From JAICXG01 sp036494545 (GTDB taxonomy: Bacteria > Verrucomicrobiota > Verrucomicrobiia > Chthoniobacterales > UBA10450), in assembly GCA_036494545.1 (NCBI GenBank), contig DASXOB010000007.1:248001-312000 (forward strand): a DNA stretch of 64,000 bases, written 5' to 3'. The position numbers and the translations under genes are program-made. This document shows, piece by piece, positions 42,010 to 51,217 of this stretch; positions within the stretch are counted from its first letter, which is position 1; every line of letters starts with the position of its first letter. The notes beneath the pieces are model-generated. The model ran no database searches, had not been told where the DNA came from, and saw nothing but the letters and a program-made list of their open reading frames with translations.

Positions 42010-42505
42010 GGAGAAATGGACTGCATGGGTCGATGGCAAGCTGGACGAAGCCGAACGGGCTGAGTTTGAGGCTTCACTCGACGACCGCGCTGCCGCCGAA
42101 GTGGAAAAGCAGCAGGCGCTAAGGCTTGGCGCGATCCTCAAGGAACAGCTCCAACCGCGGGCGATGAGAAACGAAGAGTTTTTCAATTACCAACTGCGCG
42201 AGCGCATCGTCGCAGAAAGCGGGCGTGCCTCACAACCAACACACGAAGGTTGGTGGACGATTCGTCGTCTGCTCTGGACTGGCGCAACTTCGCTCGCGGT
42301 TTTTGTCGTCTGTGCCTTTTTCCTTATGCGGGAAAAGCCGGCGCAGGACCAGTCGCAATACCTGACCCAGATCCTCAACGCCCGCGTGGATCCAAACGTA
42401 AGTCCGAATGCAACGGTTTCGATTTTCCAGACGAAACAAGATCGGGTCACGGTCCTGTGGGTCGATGGCCTGAAGTCCCTGCCGTCTGAATACGCTGCGA
42501 AGTAA
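41996..42505 (+). CDS. Putative anti-sigma factor, single transmembrane
   Basis: 169 residues: an N-terminal acidic helical domain (KWTAWVDGKLDEAERAEFEASLDD) like the sigma-binding part of zinc-free anti-sigma factors, a transmembrane helix near 98-116 (SLAVFVVCAFFLM), and a short extracytoplasmic tail. No HxxxCxxC zinc motif. The 14-base overlap with the sigma gene indicates translational coupling and a stoichiometric pair. Function is inferred from architecture and position. Confidence 0.75.
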   Translation: MKKFEEKWTAWVDGKLDEAERAEFEASLDDRAAAEVEKQQALRLGAILKEQLQPRAMRNEEFFNYQLRERIVAESGRASQPTHEGWWTIRRLLWTGATSLAVFVVCAFFLMREKPAQDQSQYLTQILNARVDPNVSPNATVSIFQTKQDRVTVLWVDGLKSLPSEYAAK

Positions 42506-42508
42506 CGA

Positions 42509-42946
42509 ATGCGCGCGCGATTTCTCGTTCTGCTCCTGACGCTCACGAGCCTTCTGAGTTCTGCCGTCCGGGCGAGCGAGAACGTCTGGAGCGGATTAGT
42601 GGTCGCCACGAACGTGACAAATCCGACGCCGCTTCCGGCGGAAATGCATCGGATGAAAGGCACTTTGGAGCGCACTTTTGGGTATAATCAATTCGAGTTA
42701 ATCGGCCAGGCGCGCAAAACGCTGCGGAGCGGTGAAGAAAACTGGCTCGCCTCGAGTAAACATTTTTCGCTGCACGTCGATTCGCGCGGCGCGACCCGCG
42801 ACGGATATCGATTGAAACTGGATCTTTATCAGGACCATCAAGTCTTGCTGGAAACAGACGCAACCCTGAGCAAGAGCAGCCCACTTGTCGTGAAAGGTCC
42901 ACAAATTGGTGCGGGGCAATTACTACTTCTCCTCGTCGTGCAATAG
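42509..42946 (+). CDS. Small secreted protein of the sigma/anti-sigma operon
   Basis: 145 residues with a signal peptide (RFLVLLLTLTSLLSSAVRA). The mature part is strand-rich with KGTLERTFGYNQFELIGQ and DGYRLKLDLYQDHQVLLE, ending in a hydrophobic LLLLLVVQ strand. No family recognised. It begins three bases after the anti-sigma stop, so it is co-transcribed and probably part of an envelope-sensing output or input. Confidence 0.7.
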   Translation: MRARFLVLLLTLTSLLSSAVRASENVWSGLVVATNVTNPTPLPAEMHRMKGTLERTFGYNQFELIGQARKTLRSGEENWLASSKHFSLHVDSRGATRDGYRLKLDLYQDHQVLLETDATLSKSSPLVVKGPQIGAGQLLLLLVVQ

Positions 42947-43023
42947 CTATGTCCGCGTGACTTGGAAGCGCCGCCCCCGTCGCCGCACGATTGCGCAGCG
43001 ATATGCGCGGCGTTTAATGGCCT

Positions 43024-45675
43024 ATGCGATTTCTTCCTCTGGCGTTTTTTTCTCTTCTTATTTTTTCCTCGGGAGTGAGGGCTGAAAGTAAGTTCAACTT
43101 TGCTTCCACACCCGGAAAGCTTCCAAAGGACGTTCGGCCTAACGAATATGTCATCCGCATTCAGCCTGATCTCGAGAGGCTGACCTTCACCGGCGCGGAA
43201 ACGATCAAGCTCGATGTGCAAAAGCCGGTGATAAAACTGGTGCTTAACGCGCTCGACCTCGAAATCAATTCCGCGTCGCTCGACGACAAACCGCTGCCGA
43301 AAAAAGCGATCGTGCTCAATGCCGGGGAGCAAACCCTGACACTTGTCTTGCCTAACGAACTTCCCGCAGGTCAACATCAGCTTGCCCTGCAATTTCGCGG
43401 CAAAATCAACCCGCAGGGTCAGGGCCTTTTTTATGCCCGTTACCAGGAGGAGCGGACTAACGAAAAGAAAATCATGCTGGGCACGCAATTCGAAGCGACT
43501 GATGCGCGGCGAATGTTCCCGTGCTGGGACGAGCCTAGTTTTCGCGCCCGTTTTCAACTGACCACCGTTGTACCGGACAACTTCATGGCGGTCTCGAACA
43601 TGCCGGTCGAGGAGGAGACGAAAAACGGTGAAAGCAAGGAAGTGCGCTTCGCCACCACGCCGTCGATGGCGAGTTATCTCGTAGTACTTTGCGCGGGTGA
43701 ACTAGACACCATTGAGAGCGAACAGGACGGGATCAAGCTGCGCGTTGTTGCGACAAAGGGCAAAGCCGAGATGGGCCGCTACGCTTTGGAGAGTGAGGCG
43801 AAAATTCTTCACTTCTACAACAACTACTTCGGCATTTCTTATCCATTGCCGAAGCTTGACCTCATCGCCGTGCCTGGCGGTTTCGGCGGCGCGATGGAAA
43901 ATTGGGGCGGTATCACCTTCTACGAGTCCGCCCTGCTCTTTGACCCTAAGAATTCTTCCGCCGAAACCAAACAGACCATTTTCGCGGTCGTGGCGCACGA
44001 GATGGCGCATCAGTGGTTCGGCGATCTCGTCACGATGGCGTGGTGGGACAATCTTTGGCTGAATGAAGGTTTCGCCTCCTGGATGGGATCGAAGTGCACC
44101 GATCATTTCAATCCCGCATGGCACGAATGGCTGCGGCGAAGTGTGCCGCGCGATCCAACACGGCCCGTCGGTTTCCCGAAAGATACCGCGATGCAAAGCG
44201 ACGCACGCTCGACGACACATCCCGTGCAACAGCCGATCACGACTGAGGCACAAGCCGGGAGTGCCTTCGACGAAATCACCTATCGAAAAGGCATGTCGAT
44301 CCTGCGCATGCTGGAGAGTTTTTTAGGCGAGAACGTCTTTCGCGATGGCATCCGCAAATACATTGCGACCCACAAGTATTCGAACAGCACCACGGCCGAT
44401 CTCTGGCAGGCTTTGACCGAAGCTTCGGGCAAACCGGTAGGCGAAATCGCACCTGGCTGGACCGAGCAGCCTGGTTTTCCGCTGGTGAAAGTCTCGCGCG
44501 AGGCGGCGACGGTCAAACTCGCGCAGGAACGTTTTACGGTGAACTTCCCGAACCCGCCCGCGCTGCAGTGGCAAATTCCTCTCACCTACGTAACGCAGGA
44601 TCAGCCGGCGACGAACGGCTTTCTTCTCCGCGATGAAAGGGCAAGCTTGCCTAACGAATTGCCGGTCGATCATGCGATCAAGTTAAACGTTGAAGATTCA
44701 GGCTATTATCGGGTGGAATACGACGACGCTTCGTGGAAACTCCTGGTCGCGCAACTTGGCCGGTTGTCGGAAGCCGATCGGGTGAATCTGCTCATCGATG
44801 CCTGGGCACTGGTCGAGGCGGACCACAAACCGCTTTCTCATTACCTCGATCTCGTCAATCAACTGCTGGATGAAGATCAGCTCGGGGTTTACGACCAGGT
44901 GATCGACACCTTCACCTACATCAATCGCCTTCTCTCTGGCAACCCGTTGCGGCCGCAATTTCAGCAATATGCGCGCGGGCTTCTGCGTCCGGCCTTCGAT
45001 CGCGTTGGCTGGGATCCAAAGCCTAACGAACCCTTCCAGCGCGGTTTCCTGCGTGCGTCGCTCATCCGCGGCCTTGGCGTGCTCAATGACTCCGATATCG
45101 TGGCAGGGTGTCGGTCGCGCTTCGATCGATATCTCTCCGACCCTTCGGCAATTGCGCCCGATCTGCGCCCGGCGATTTTCTCGGCCGTTGGTCGTTATGC
45201 TGATTCGCAGACCTGGGAGACGCTGCATCGGCTGGCTTTGAAAACCGGCAGCGCGGAGGAGAAACAATATCTTTATGACGCACTGGCCAATGCGATTGAT
45301 CCACGACTGGTCCGCCGCACGATGCCGATCGCGCTGAGCGACGAAATGACAACCAGCCGCGCGGCCTTCCTGCTGCCATTCATCGCACGCCACGGCGAGC
45401 ATCCGGAGCTGGTGTGGGAATTCGCTCGAGCGCACATGAAAGAGCTGCTCGCAAAACAGGATGCTCTCGGCATTACCGGCTTTGCGCCAGGATTATTCAT
45501 TTATTTCTCCGAGCCCAAAGACTCCGAAGCCTTGCAGGCGTATGCCAAAGGCAGCCTGCCCTCTTCCGCGGCCAAAGCCGTCGCCAAGGCGGTCGACGAG
45601 ATTCATTTCCGGGCCGAGTTCAAGCACCGCCTCGCGCCGCAACTCACGAACTGGATCGAAAACGACAATCGTTAG
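43024..45675 (+). CDS. M1 family metallo-aminopeptidase, exported
   Basis: Zinc aminopeptidase of 883 residues with a signal peptide (RFLPLAFFSLLIFSSGVRA). Exopeptidase motif GAMEN at 289-293; zinc site HEMAH at 325-329 with the third ligand E348 in LWLNEGFASWM; then the M1 beta domain and an ERAP1-like helical C-terminal domain. Export fits peptide scavenging in the periplasm. It follows the sigma/anti-sigma genes by 77 bases and may be their target. Four GCCTAACGA copies inside and one TCGTTAGGC at the TAG stop (45669). Confidence 0.95.
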   Translation: MRFLPLAFFSLLIFSSGVRAESKFNFASTPGKLPKDVRPNEYVIRIQPDLERLTFTGAETIKLDVQKPVIKLVLNALDLEINSASLDDKPLPKKAIVLNAGEQTLTLVLPNELPAGQHQLALQFRGKINPQGQGLFYARYQEERTNEKKIMLGTQFEATDARRMFPCWDEPSFRARFQLTTVVPDNFMAVSNMPVEEETKNGESKEVRFATTPSMASYLVVLCAGELDTIESEQDGIKLRVVATKGKAEMGRYALESEAKILHFYNNYFGISYPLPKLDLIAVPGGFGGAMENWGGITFYESALLFDPKNSSAETKQTIFAVVAHEMAHQWFGDLVTMAWWDNLWLNEGFASWMGSKCTDHFNPAWHEWLRRSVPRDPTRPVGFPKDTAMQSDARSTTHPVQQPITTEAQAGSAFDEITYRKGMSILRMLESFLGENVFRDGIRKYIATHKYSNSTTADLWQALTEASGKPVGEIAPGWTEQPGFPLVKVSREAATVKLAQERFTVNFPNPPALQWQIPLTYVTQDQPATNGFLLRDERASLPNELPVDHAIKLNVEDSGYYRVEYDDASWKLLVAQLGRLSEADRVNLLIDAWALVEADHKPLSHYLDLVNQLLDEDQLGVYDQVIDTFTYINRLLSGNPLRPQFQQYARGLLRPAFDRVGWDPKPNEPFQRGFLRASLIRGLGVLNDSDIVAGCRSRFDRYLSDPSAIAPDLRPAIFSAVGRYADSQTWETLHRLALKTGSAEEKQYLYDALANAIDPRLVRRTMPIALSDEMTTSRAAFLLPFIARHGEHPELVWEFARAHMKELLAKQDALGITGFAPGLFIYFSEPKDSEALQAYAKGSLPSSAAKAVAKAVDEIHFRAEFKHRLAPQLTNWIENDNR

Positions 45676-45693
45676 GCAGCGAGAAAAGCCGCT

Positions 45694-46452
45694 TTACAGG
45701 ACAACTTTCTTCTCCGGTAGAGGCGGTGGCTCGGTCGACGCGCGACGCGCTTCCAATTCGTCCTCCTCCATCCTCATATGTTGCGCATACCGCCATCCGA
45801 CCATCGCCTGGCTGATGAGGAAGAAGGCCATGATCGCGATCCACCACGAGCCTTGCAGGAGACCCCACAGTCCCAGCAGGCCCCCGCCGATTAAGCCAGT
45901 TCCCGCAGCGATGAAAAGACTCCGAATTTGGCCTAACGGAAACCAAAGGATCGAGCGCAGGATTTGACCGCCATCGAGCGGATAAATTGGGAGCAGGTTG
46001 AAGACGAGGAGTGCCAGATTAATCCGCCAAAGCCACAGCAAAACGAGATACGCATTTGGATTCGATTGGATCAAGCTCCCGCTTGCCGCGATGTGCAGGA
46101 CAAAGGTGAGAATCGGAAGGAGAAGCAGGTTGATGAGCGGCCCGGCCGCGATGCTCCAGAGCATGGCGCCAGCGCGCGGCGGCGGATTAACAAAAGCAAT
46201 GCCGCCCAACGGCCACAGGACAATGCGATCAGCCCGGCCGCCAACCTGACGGCAGGCGAGAGCGTGACCAAACTCATGCATCGTCACCAAGGTGAAGAGT
46301 CCAAGAAAGAGAATTACCGCCCAGAGCGGCGAAGAAAAAACCGTCCGCCAGACCTGCACTTCATAAATGGCGAGCAGGAACCAGGACCAATGAATAAAGA
46401 CATCGATTCCCGCGACGCGGAAGAGTCGGAAGGAGCCTGCTTGTGTCGGCAT
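45694..46452 (-). CDS. Site-2 protease family membrane metalloprotease (M50)
   Basis: Intramembrane zinc protease of 252 residues with about six transmembrane segments. Zinc ligands in VTMHEFGHALACR (HEFGH) and the third ligand in IYPLDGGQILR. Lacks PDZ and CBS domains, so it is a compact member. The C-terminus is polar and ends in a Pro/Glu/Lys tail. Such proteases can release membrane-bound anti-sigma factors; the pair at 41398-42505 is 3 kb away but the link is only inference. Convergent with the aminopeptidase. Confidence 0.9.
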   Translation of the reverse strand: MPTQAGSFRLFRVAGIDVFIHWSWFLLAIYEVQVWRTVFSSPLWAVILFLGLFTLVTMHEFGHALACRQVGGRADRIVLWPLGGIAFVNPPPRAGAMLWSIAAGPLINLLLLPILTFVLHIAASGSLIQSNPNAYLVLLWLWRINLALLVFNLLPIYPLDGGQILRSILWFPLGQIRSLFIAAGTGLIGGGLLGLWGLLQGSWWIAIMAFFLISQAMVGWRYAQHMRMEEDELEARRASTEPPPLPEKKVVL

Positions 46453-46583
46453 GCGAAAGAATAGCGCGCTTGTGTGCGGGTTGCATCAGCGAGCGCGATT
46501 GCTCGGGATTTTACGAACGGTGTCGCCGAGAACGCAAGGGCGCGTATGGAGGAGATTTGCTCCTCATCGTTTTCGTGGTCCTC

Positions 46584-47063
46584 TTAAACCGCCTCCTGCC
46601 CAGCTTGCGTCGGCAGCAATAAGCGCATTGGCAGCATGGGCGATTCGTAGAAGCCGTGTTTGCGAAAGAAATTTTGCGAGCGCAGCTCAGGCCGATCGGT
46701 TAAGAGGGTGATGCGCCGAAAATTTTTCTGCTTCGCAAATTCGATTGCGTAGTCGAGCAACATCGAACCGTAACCGTGTCCACGATATTCCCGATGGACC
46801 ACCAAGTCCTCCAACAGAAGAACGAATCCGCCTTCCGCCGTGCTGATGGTGAAGAGCAAATTCATCATGCCCACGATCGAGTGATCGCGTCGCAGCACAA
46901 AGACACGTCCGCGATTGGGTTGCTCAAAGATGAGGCGCAGACCGCGCAATTGCTTTTCTTTGTCCGGTCGAAAATCGCTCTCTTCGCTGAAAAGCTCGCC
47001 GAGCAAACTGGAAAGCTCGTCCAGGTCTTCTGCGATCGCCGGTGAAATGGACACGTCGCTCAT
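46584..47063 (-). CDS. GNAT family N-acetyltransferase
   Basis: 159 residues with the GNAT fold: strand SIVGMMNLLFTI, then LLLEDLVVHREYRGHGYGSMLLDYAI, the acetyl-CoA pyrophosphate loop being RGHGYG, and a C-terminal QNFFRKHGFYESPML with the usual Phe/Tyr region. Substrate unknown. ATG 47063. It is divergent from rpmH, and the 117-bp gap contains the rpmH promoter. Confidence 0.88.
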   Translation of the reverse strand: MSDVSISPAIAEDLDELSSLLGELFSEESDFRPDKEKQLRGLRLIFEQPNRGRVFVLRRDHSIVGMMNLLFTISTAEGGFVLLLEDLVVHREYRGHGYGSMLLDYAIEFAKQKNFRRITLLTDRPELRSQNFFRKHGFYESPMLPMRLLLPTQAGQEAV

Positions 47064-47116
47064 CGGAGATGGTTATTCCATATTCGTTCGCCAATGACAA
47101 TGCAGTTATGGCTGCG

Positions 47117-47144
47117 TTGACAAAGCCGCCCTCGCCCCTAGAAT
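47117..47144 (+). promoter_or_regulatory. Near-consensus sigma70 promoter for rpmH
   Basis: TTGACA (47117-47122, perfect) and TAGAAT (47139-47144, one mismatch) with a 16-base spacer, 37 bases before the rpmH start. It is the best promoter match in the window and fits a highly expressed ribosomal gene. Confidence 0.8.
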
Positions 47145-47180
47145 AGGCACTCCTTCCGCGCCGGCCGCGGGTACATCCTT

Positions 47181-47354
47181 ATGAAACGCACCTTGCAGCG
47201 ATCGAAACGGACCCGGAAACAGCAGCATGGTTTTCGCGCCCGCATGAGCACGAAAGGCGGACGCGCCACCCTTGCGCGACGCCGTCAGCGTGGTCGCAAG
47301 CGTTTGTTGCCCAAGGGCGTTGAGGTGCATTTCGCGCGGCATACCAAAGCCTAA
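47181..47354 (+). CDS. rpmH: 50S ribosomal protein L34
   Basis: 57-codon gene. The translation starts MKRTLQRSKRTRKQQHGFRA and continues RMSTKGGRATLARRRQRGRK, the L34 signature, with an extra C-terminal LLPKGVEVHFARHTKA tail of about ten residues. Strongly basic, as expected for a protein buried in 23S rRNA. Unlike most bacteria, rnpA does not follow: the next gene is convergent and ends 15 bases later. Confidence 0.95.
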   Translation: MKRTLQRSKRTRKQQHGFRARMSTKGGRATLARRRQRGRKRLLPKGVEVHFARHTKA

Positions 47355-47369
47355 GGCGGTTGCCGGCGA

Positions 47370-48455
47370 TCACCGGTTCAACTCCTCCAGCGGCGAAGCA
47401 AAACCGGTCAATTCGAGATAGCCATGGCCGCCCAGCGGTTTTCCGTTTCGTGTCCCCACGATATCGAAAGCACCTTCCCAATAAGTCAGCGGCGTGAAGA
47501 CTAGTTCCTGATTCTCGAGCACAGGGCGAATTTCGAATTCCAACGCCATCCGCGGCACCTTCACATGCCAGGCAATTGGATATTTCGCCTTCGTGGTTGG
47601 GCTGAGCCAAAACGAGAGGGGCTTCATTTGAAATTCCGCGCTCGTCAAACTGGAGTAGCTCCCGTCCGCCTGCACGATCGTGCCGTTGGAAACAGGATCG
47701 ATTGAGCCGTTCGTTAGGCGCATTTCGTAAAGCATCAGCTCGCTGCCGTCATCGAACTGCGCCGAGACCCAGTTCCACCCCACCTGGTTTGAAGCGAGTT
47801 GATTGGTTGCCCATTCGTGATCGAACCAGCTCTCGCCTTCGATTTTAGAATTCTCTCGCCCGGTCCGCAATGTGCCGTTCGTCGTTAGGCGCGTGATCGA
47901 ATAGTAATGGGACGCATGACCCGCAGCCTTCGCCTTGCGGCTAATTCCGTTTGACCCGTGAATGATCGGTTTCTTTTGCGGTACGAGATGAAGTTTGACG
48001 GCTGCGTCGGCCGCGTTGGCAACCAGATCGAAGGCACCGTCTGACGCCATCTGAATAGTCCAATTTTGAATCCACGCGAGACGCTGCTCGTTGCCGAAGC
48101 CAGCCTCGCCGAAGCTCCCCCGACTCACCTTGTCGTAGAAGCGGAACTGTTTTTCAGCCGCGTCGGTGACCGTGAAGTGGGCAAACTTCAAGTCATCGAC
48201 CACGAATCGCGAAGTCGTCCCTCCGCGTTCGTCAGGCGGTCGAATTCCCTGGCGAAAGAAGGTCAGCTCGTAACCAAACCGCCGGCCGCTTTGATTCGTT
48301 AGGTTACCCGTGAAATACCACCACTCCGTTTTGAAGTCGGGATGGACATGATGATCGCGCGGAAACTGATAAATCCACCCCGGCTCCGCCGTTTTCCAAT
48401 CCGCCCCCAGACAACAAACGGCCAGCGCGAGCATCCACCAATTAGCGATCCTCAT
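47370..48455 (-). CDS. AttH/CrtC-like lipocalin-fold secreted protein
   Basis: About 361 residues of the AttH family (carotenoid 1,2-hydratase-like, PF07143). Signal peptide (ANWWMLALAVCCLGA); then FPRDHHVHPDFKTEWWYFTGNL, the family hallmark, FGYELTFFRQG, SWFDHEWATNQL and GWNWVSAQFDDGSELMLYEMR. ATG 48455 overlaps the permease stop (ATGA), indicating coupling. In AttEFGH-type systems such a protein is the exported partner of a LolE-like ABC permease; its ligand is unknown. Exact 9-mer copies at 47711 and 47882. Confidence 0.88.
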   Translation of the reverse strand: MRIANWWMLALAVCCLGADWKTAEPGWIYQFPRDHHVHPDFKTEWWYFTGNLTNQSGRRFGYELTFFRQGIRPPDERGGTTSRFVVDDLKFAHFTVTDAAEKQFRFYDKVSRGSFGEAGFGNEQRLAWIQNWTIQMASDGAFDLVANAADAAVKLHLVPQKKPIIHGSNGISRKAKAAGHASHYYSITRLTTNGTLRTGRENSKIEGESWFDHEWATNQLASNQVGWNWVSAQFDDGSELMLYEMRLTNGSIDPVSNGTIVQADGSYSSLTSAEFQMKPLSFWLSPTTKAKYPIAWHVKVPRMALEFEIRPVLENQELVFTPLTYWEGAFDIVGTRNGKPLGGHGYLELTGFASPLEELNR

Positions 48456-51058
48456 TCGCTCCGCACGGCCTCCGCCAAATCGAGCCTGCTGGCTCGCCAG
48501 GCTGGCCCCCACGCGGCGAGGAGTGCGGCCGCGATGATCCACAGCGGGGTCACTGCCAGTGACCACCAGGGAAAAGCCAGCCGGATCGTCCAGCCAAAGA
48601 AGGCGCGGTTGATCACACCCGTAAGAACAAGCGAAAGGCAAATCCCCGACGCCAACCCCAGTGCGCTCGCGAGCAGACCGATCATTCCACCTTCCCAAAG
48701 CAGCAACCGCCGAATTTGCCACGATGATGCACCGATCGCGCGCATTACGCCAAGTTCGCGGGAACGCTCCGTCACCAGTGTCGTTAGGCCGAGAAAAATT
48801 CCAATGACTGCGACCACCACCGCGATAGTGCGTAGCACGTAGGTGACGGCAAATGTCTGGTCGAAGATCTGGAAGATGCGCGTGCGCAGAATGCGATTGG
48901 AGTAGCTAACGAACTCGCCCGAGCGGCTGAACTTCCGTAAAAAGTCGAGCGCAATTCGCTCTGGATCCGCGTTGGATTTAAGAAAAAGCGCCACGCTGTG
49001 CACCCGGTCGTCGTGCCAAAACCTGACGTAGTTTTTCGCGCTCAGGAAGACTGTTCCCTGATCTCGCGTGTAATCATAAAAAACGCCGAGAATCGGAAAG
49101 CGTTGCCAGTGTTCGGGGGTTGGCAATTCGATCACGTCGCCTTCCGCGAGATGATAGCGCCGCGCAAAACTTTCCGAAATCAGAACACATTGTTCGCGAT
49201 AAAAGCGCGGGATGATTTCTTCATTACGCCCTTTGCGCAGCCGAAGATTGCGACGGTTTCGGCCGCTGATAACGGCGACATCGATCGTGTGATCACGAAA
49301 TGGCAGCTCGACTCCGCGATAAGTGTCGAGTTCTTCCACTTCGGGTCGCGATTTCAGGTACTCGATCGCTTCCCTTGGAACGAAGGAACTGGGTCCCGCA
49401 ATTTCATTTGCCGCCGGTGCAATGAACAGATCGGCGACCAGCGTTTGTCCGATCCAATCGCCGACCGTTTGGCGAAAGGAAAAAACCATTACTGCAACTC
49501 CGACTGTCATCGCGACGGCGGCGGCGAGAGACGCAATCGTAATCGAGTTGCGCAACAAGGTTCGACCGAGATTCTGTGCGGCGAGCCGCAGCTCGATCCT
49601 TTGCCTGATGAACGCTCCAAGAAATCGGCTGCAGCTTCTCGTTGCGGCGGGCGCGAGAGTCGAGAATCCGGCAAGGACAAAAAATGCCGCGCCGAAACCG
49701 AGCCAGGCCGGCCCTGTTCGCAAGGCAAAAAATGAGAGAACGCCCGCGAAGATCAGCAACGCGATGCCTGCAACGATCCACCCGTGCGAGAGGCGAACTG
49801 ATTTTTCAAGGCGCGTGCCATGATGCAAAACTTCAACCGGATTCAAGGCCGCGGCGCTGCGTGCCGGCAACCAGGCCGCAGCGATGATTGAGGTCATTCC
49901 GAGCAGCAATGCGCTCGACCAAATCCAGGGCGCGATCACCAGCTGCCGAACATTCACCAGGACGTAAAGGGTCGAAATCGTGTCGGTCACTCTACCGACG
50001 AGGAACCGCGCGAGCCAGTATCCTCCGACAAGACCGAGTGCGACACCCAGCGCGCCGAGCACCAGCGCTTCGCCCAGAAAGAGAGCGCGGATTTCTCCGC
50101 GGCGCACGCCTAACGAACGCAGGATTCCAATTTCAGGCCGCCGCCGCACCACCGAGGCCTCGACCGTGTTGTAAATCAGAAACATTCCGACAAGGAGAGA
50201 AACGAGGCTCATTGCTGCGAGATTGAGTTGGAACCCCGAGAGCATTCTCGCCACTTCCTCACTCCGTTGCGTTGGCGGGGCAACGGTCACATCAGGCGGC
50301 AGTTCGCGCTGCAAATTGTTCGCTACTTTTTGCGGGTCCGCTTTTTTCGTTAGGCGAAGGGAAATCGAATCGAGAGTCTCGGCGCGGCCAAAAAGCTCCT
50401 GCGCCCAGCCGATATCCATGGCTGCAAGATGCGGATCCGCCGCGATACTATCTCGAAGCAAAAAGCCAATCGTCAGCTGTCTGCCTCTGCCGTTAACCTG
50501 CACCTCGATCTGATCGCCGGCGTGCAGATGATGCTCTCGCGCGAATGTTTCGCTGACGGCGATCGTGCGCGGCCCGCGCAGCCATTGCTGGAGATCGAAG
50601 CGCCCTTCAGCCTCAAAATCGGTCAGGGCGAAAGTGCGGAACGGCTCGTTAGTCAGGATATCGATTCCCAGCAGATCGAGATATTCACCGGGATAACGGG
50701 GCAGACCGACAATTCCGCGAACGACCGGCGTCGCAGCACTGATACCGGCCTGGTGAGCGATTTTCGGGAAAAGGTTATCGGGCAGGTCTTCGTTAGGCGC
50801 ATTCACTTCAAGCTCGGCGCGGCCGGCGACGACATCCACACTTGCGGCAAAGGCGCGGTTGGCGCTGTGGTTTGCGATTTGAATCGCCAGATAAAGCGCA
50901 ACCCCGAGCGCGACGGTGAGCACATTAAGCGCCGCAAGCAGGGGATGTCGCGCCAGGTAGCGAAGTACGTGCCAGCGAAAGAGGCGGGAGTATTGCGCGA
51001 TCAACTGGCGAAAAAGAACCTGGAAAACATCGAATGCAAACAGGGACGATGCCGCCAC
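48452..51058 (-). CDS. ABC transporter permease, fused FtsX/LolE type
   Basis: 868-residue integral membrane protein with two FtsX-like units, each with a four-helix set around a periplasmic MacB-like domain; it looks like an AttF-AttG fusion. The first unit starts HPLLAALNVLTVALGVALYLAI and the second near LRNSITIASLAAAVAMTVGVAVMVF. GTG 51058 is chosen because AGAAGG precedes it by five bases. Downstream AttH-like gene is coupled. No ATPase gene lies within reach, so LolD/AttE must be elsewhere. Four exact 9-mer copies (48781, 50108, 50347, 50790). Confidence 0.88.
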   Translation of the reverse strand: MAASSLFAFDVFQVLFRQLIAQYSRLFRWHVLRYLARHPLLAALNVLTVALGVALYLAIQIANHSANRAFAASVDVVAGRAELEVNAPNEDLPDNLFPKIAHQAGISAATPVVRGIVGLPRYPGEYLDLLGIDILTNEPFRTFALTDFEAEGRFDLQQWLRGPRTIAVSETFAREHHLHAGDQIEVQVNGRGRQLTIGFLLRDSIAADPHLAAMDIGWAQELFGRAETLDSISLRLTKKADPQKVANNLQRELPPDVTVAPPTQRSEEVARMLSGFQLNLAAMSLVSLLVGMFLIYNTVEASVVRRRPEIGILRSLGVRRGEIRALFLGEALVLGALGVALGLVGGYWLARFLVGRVTDTISTLYVLVNVRQLVIAPWIWSSALLLGMTSIIAAAWLPARSAAALNPVEVLHHGTRLEKSVRLSHGWIVAGIALLIFAGVLSFFALRTGPAWLGFGAAFFVLAGFSTLAPAATRSCSRFLGAFIRQRIELRLAAQNLGRTLLRNSITIASLAAAVAMTVGVAVMVFSFRQTVGDWIGQTLVADLFIAPAANEIAGPSSFVPREAIEYLKSRPEVEELDTYRGVELPFRDHTIDVAVISGRNRRNLRLRKGRNEEIIPRFYREQCVLISESFARRYHLAEGDVIELPTPEHWQRFPILGVFYDYTRDQGTVFLSAKNYVRFWHDDRVHSVALFLKSNADPERIALDFLRKFSRSGEFVSYSNRILRTRIFQIFDQTFAVTYVLRTIAVVVAVIGIFLGLTTLVTERSRELGVMRAIGASSWQIRRLLLWEGGMIGLLASALGLASGICLSLVLTGVINRAFFGWTIRLAFPWWSLAVTPLWIIAAALLAAWGPAWRASRLDLAEAVRSE

Positions 51059-51217
51059 GGCGCCTTCTGGGTAAAGGAGCGATCAACAAAGTTCACGAGC
51101 CTAACGATGCTGGTTCGGCCGCTTCGGATGGCGCCCCCCATTGCGTTGAATATCGGCGCGAATCCGCGACAAAGGAGCGATATGACTTGCCTCAGTCGGA
51201 CGTGACTTGAAGCAATC

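Noticed and set aside
43024..45675. Long minus-strand frames opposite the aminopeptidase gene
   Set aside because: GC-rich shadow frames; the plus strand has complete M1 motifs across its full length.
47355..47400. tRNA-like GGTTCAACTCC near the AttH stop
   Set aside because: It is the C-terminal coding sequence of the AttH-like gene; no acceptor stem, D-arm or anticodon arm can be drawn. No tRNA was seen elsewhere in the window.
51059..51217. Missing ABC ATPase hidden between the kinase and the permease
   Set aside because: All minus-strand frames in this 159-bp gap lack Walker or signature motifs; the gap is too short and only has the permease ribosome-binding site and one 9-mer.
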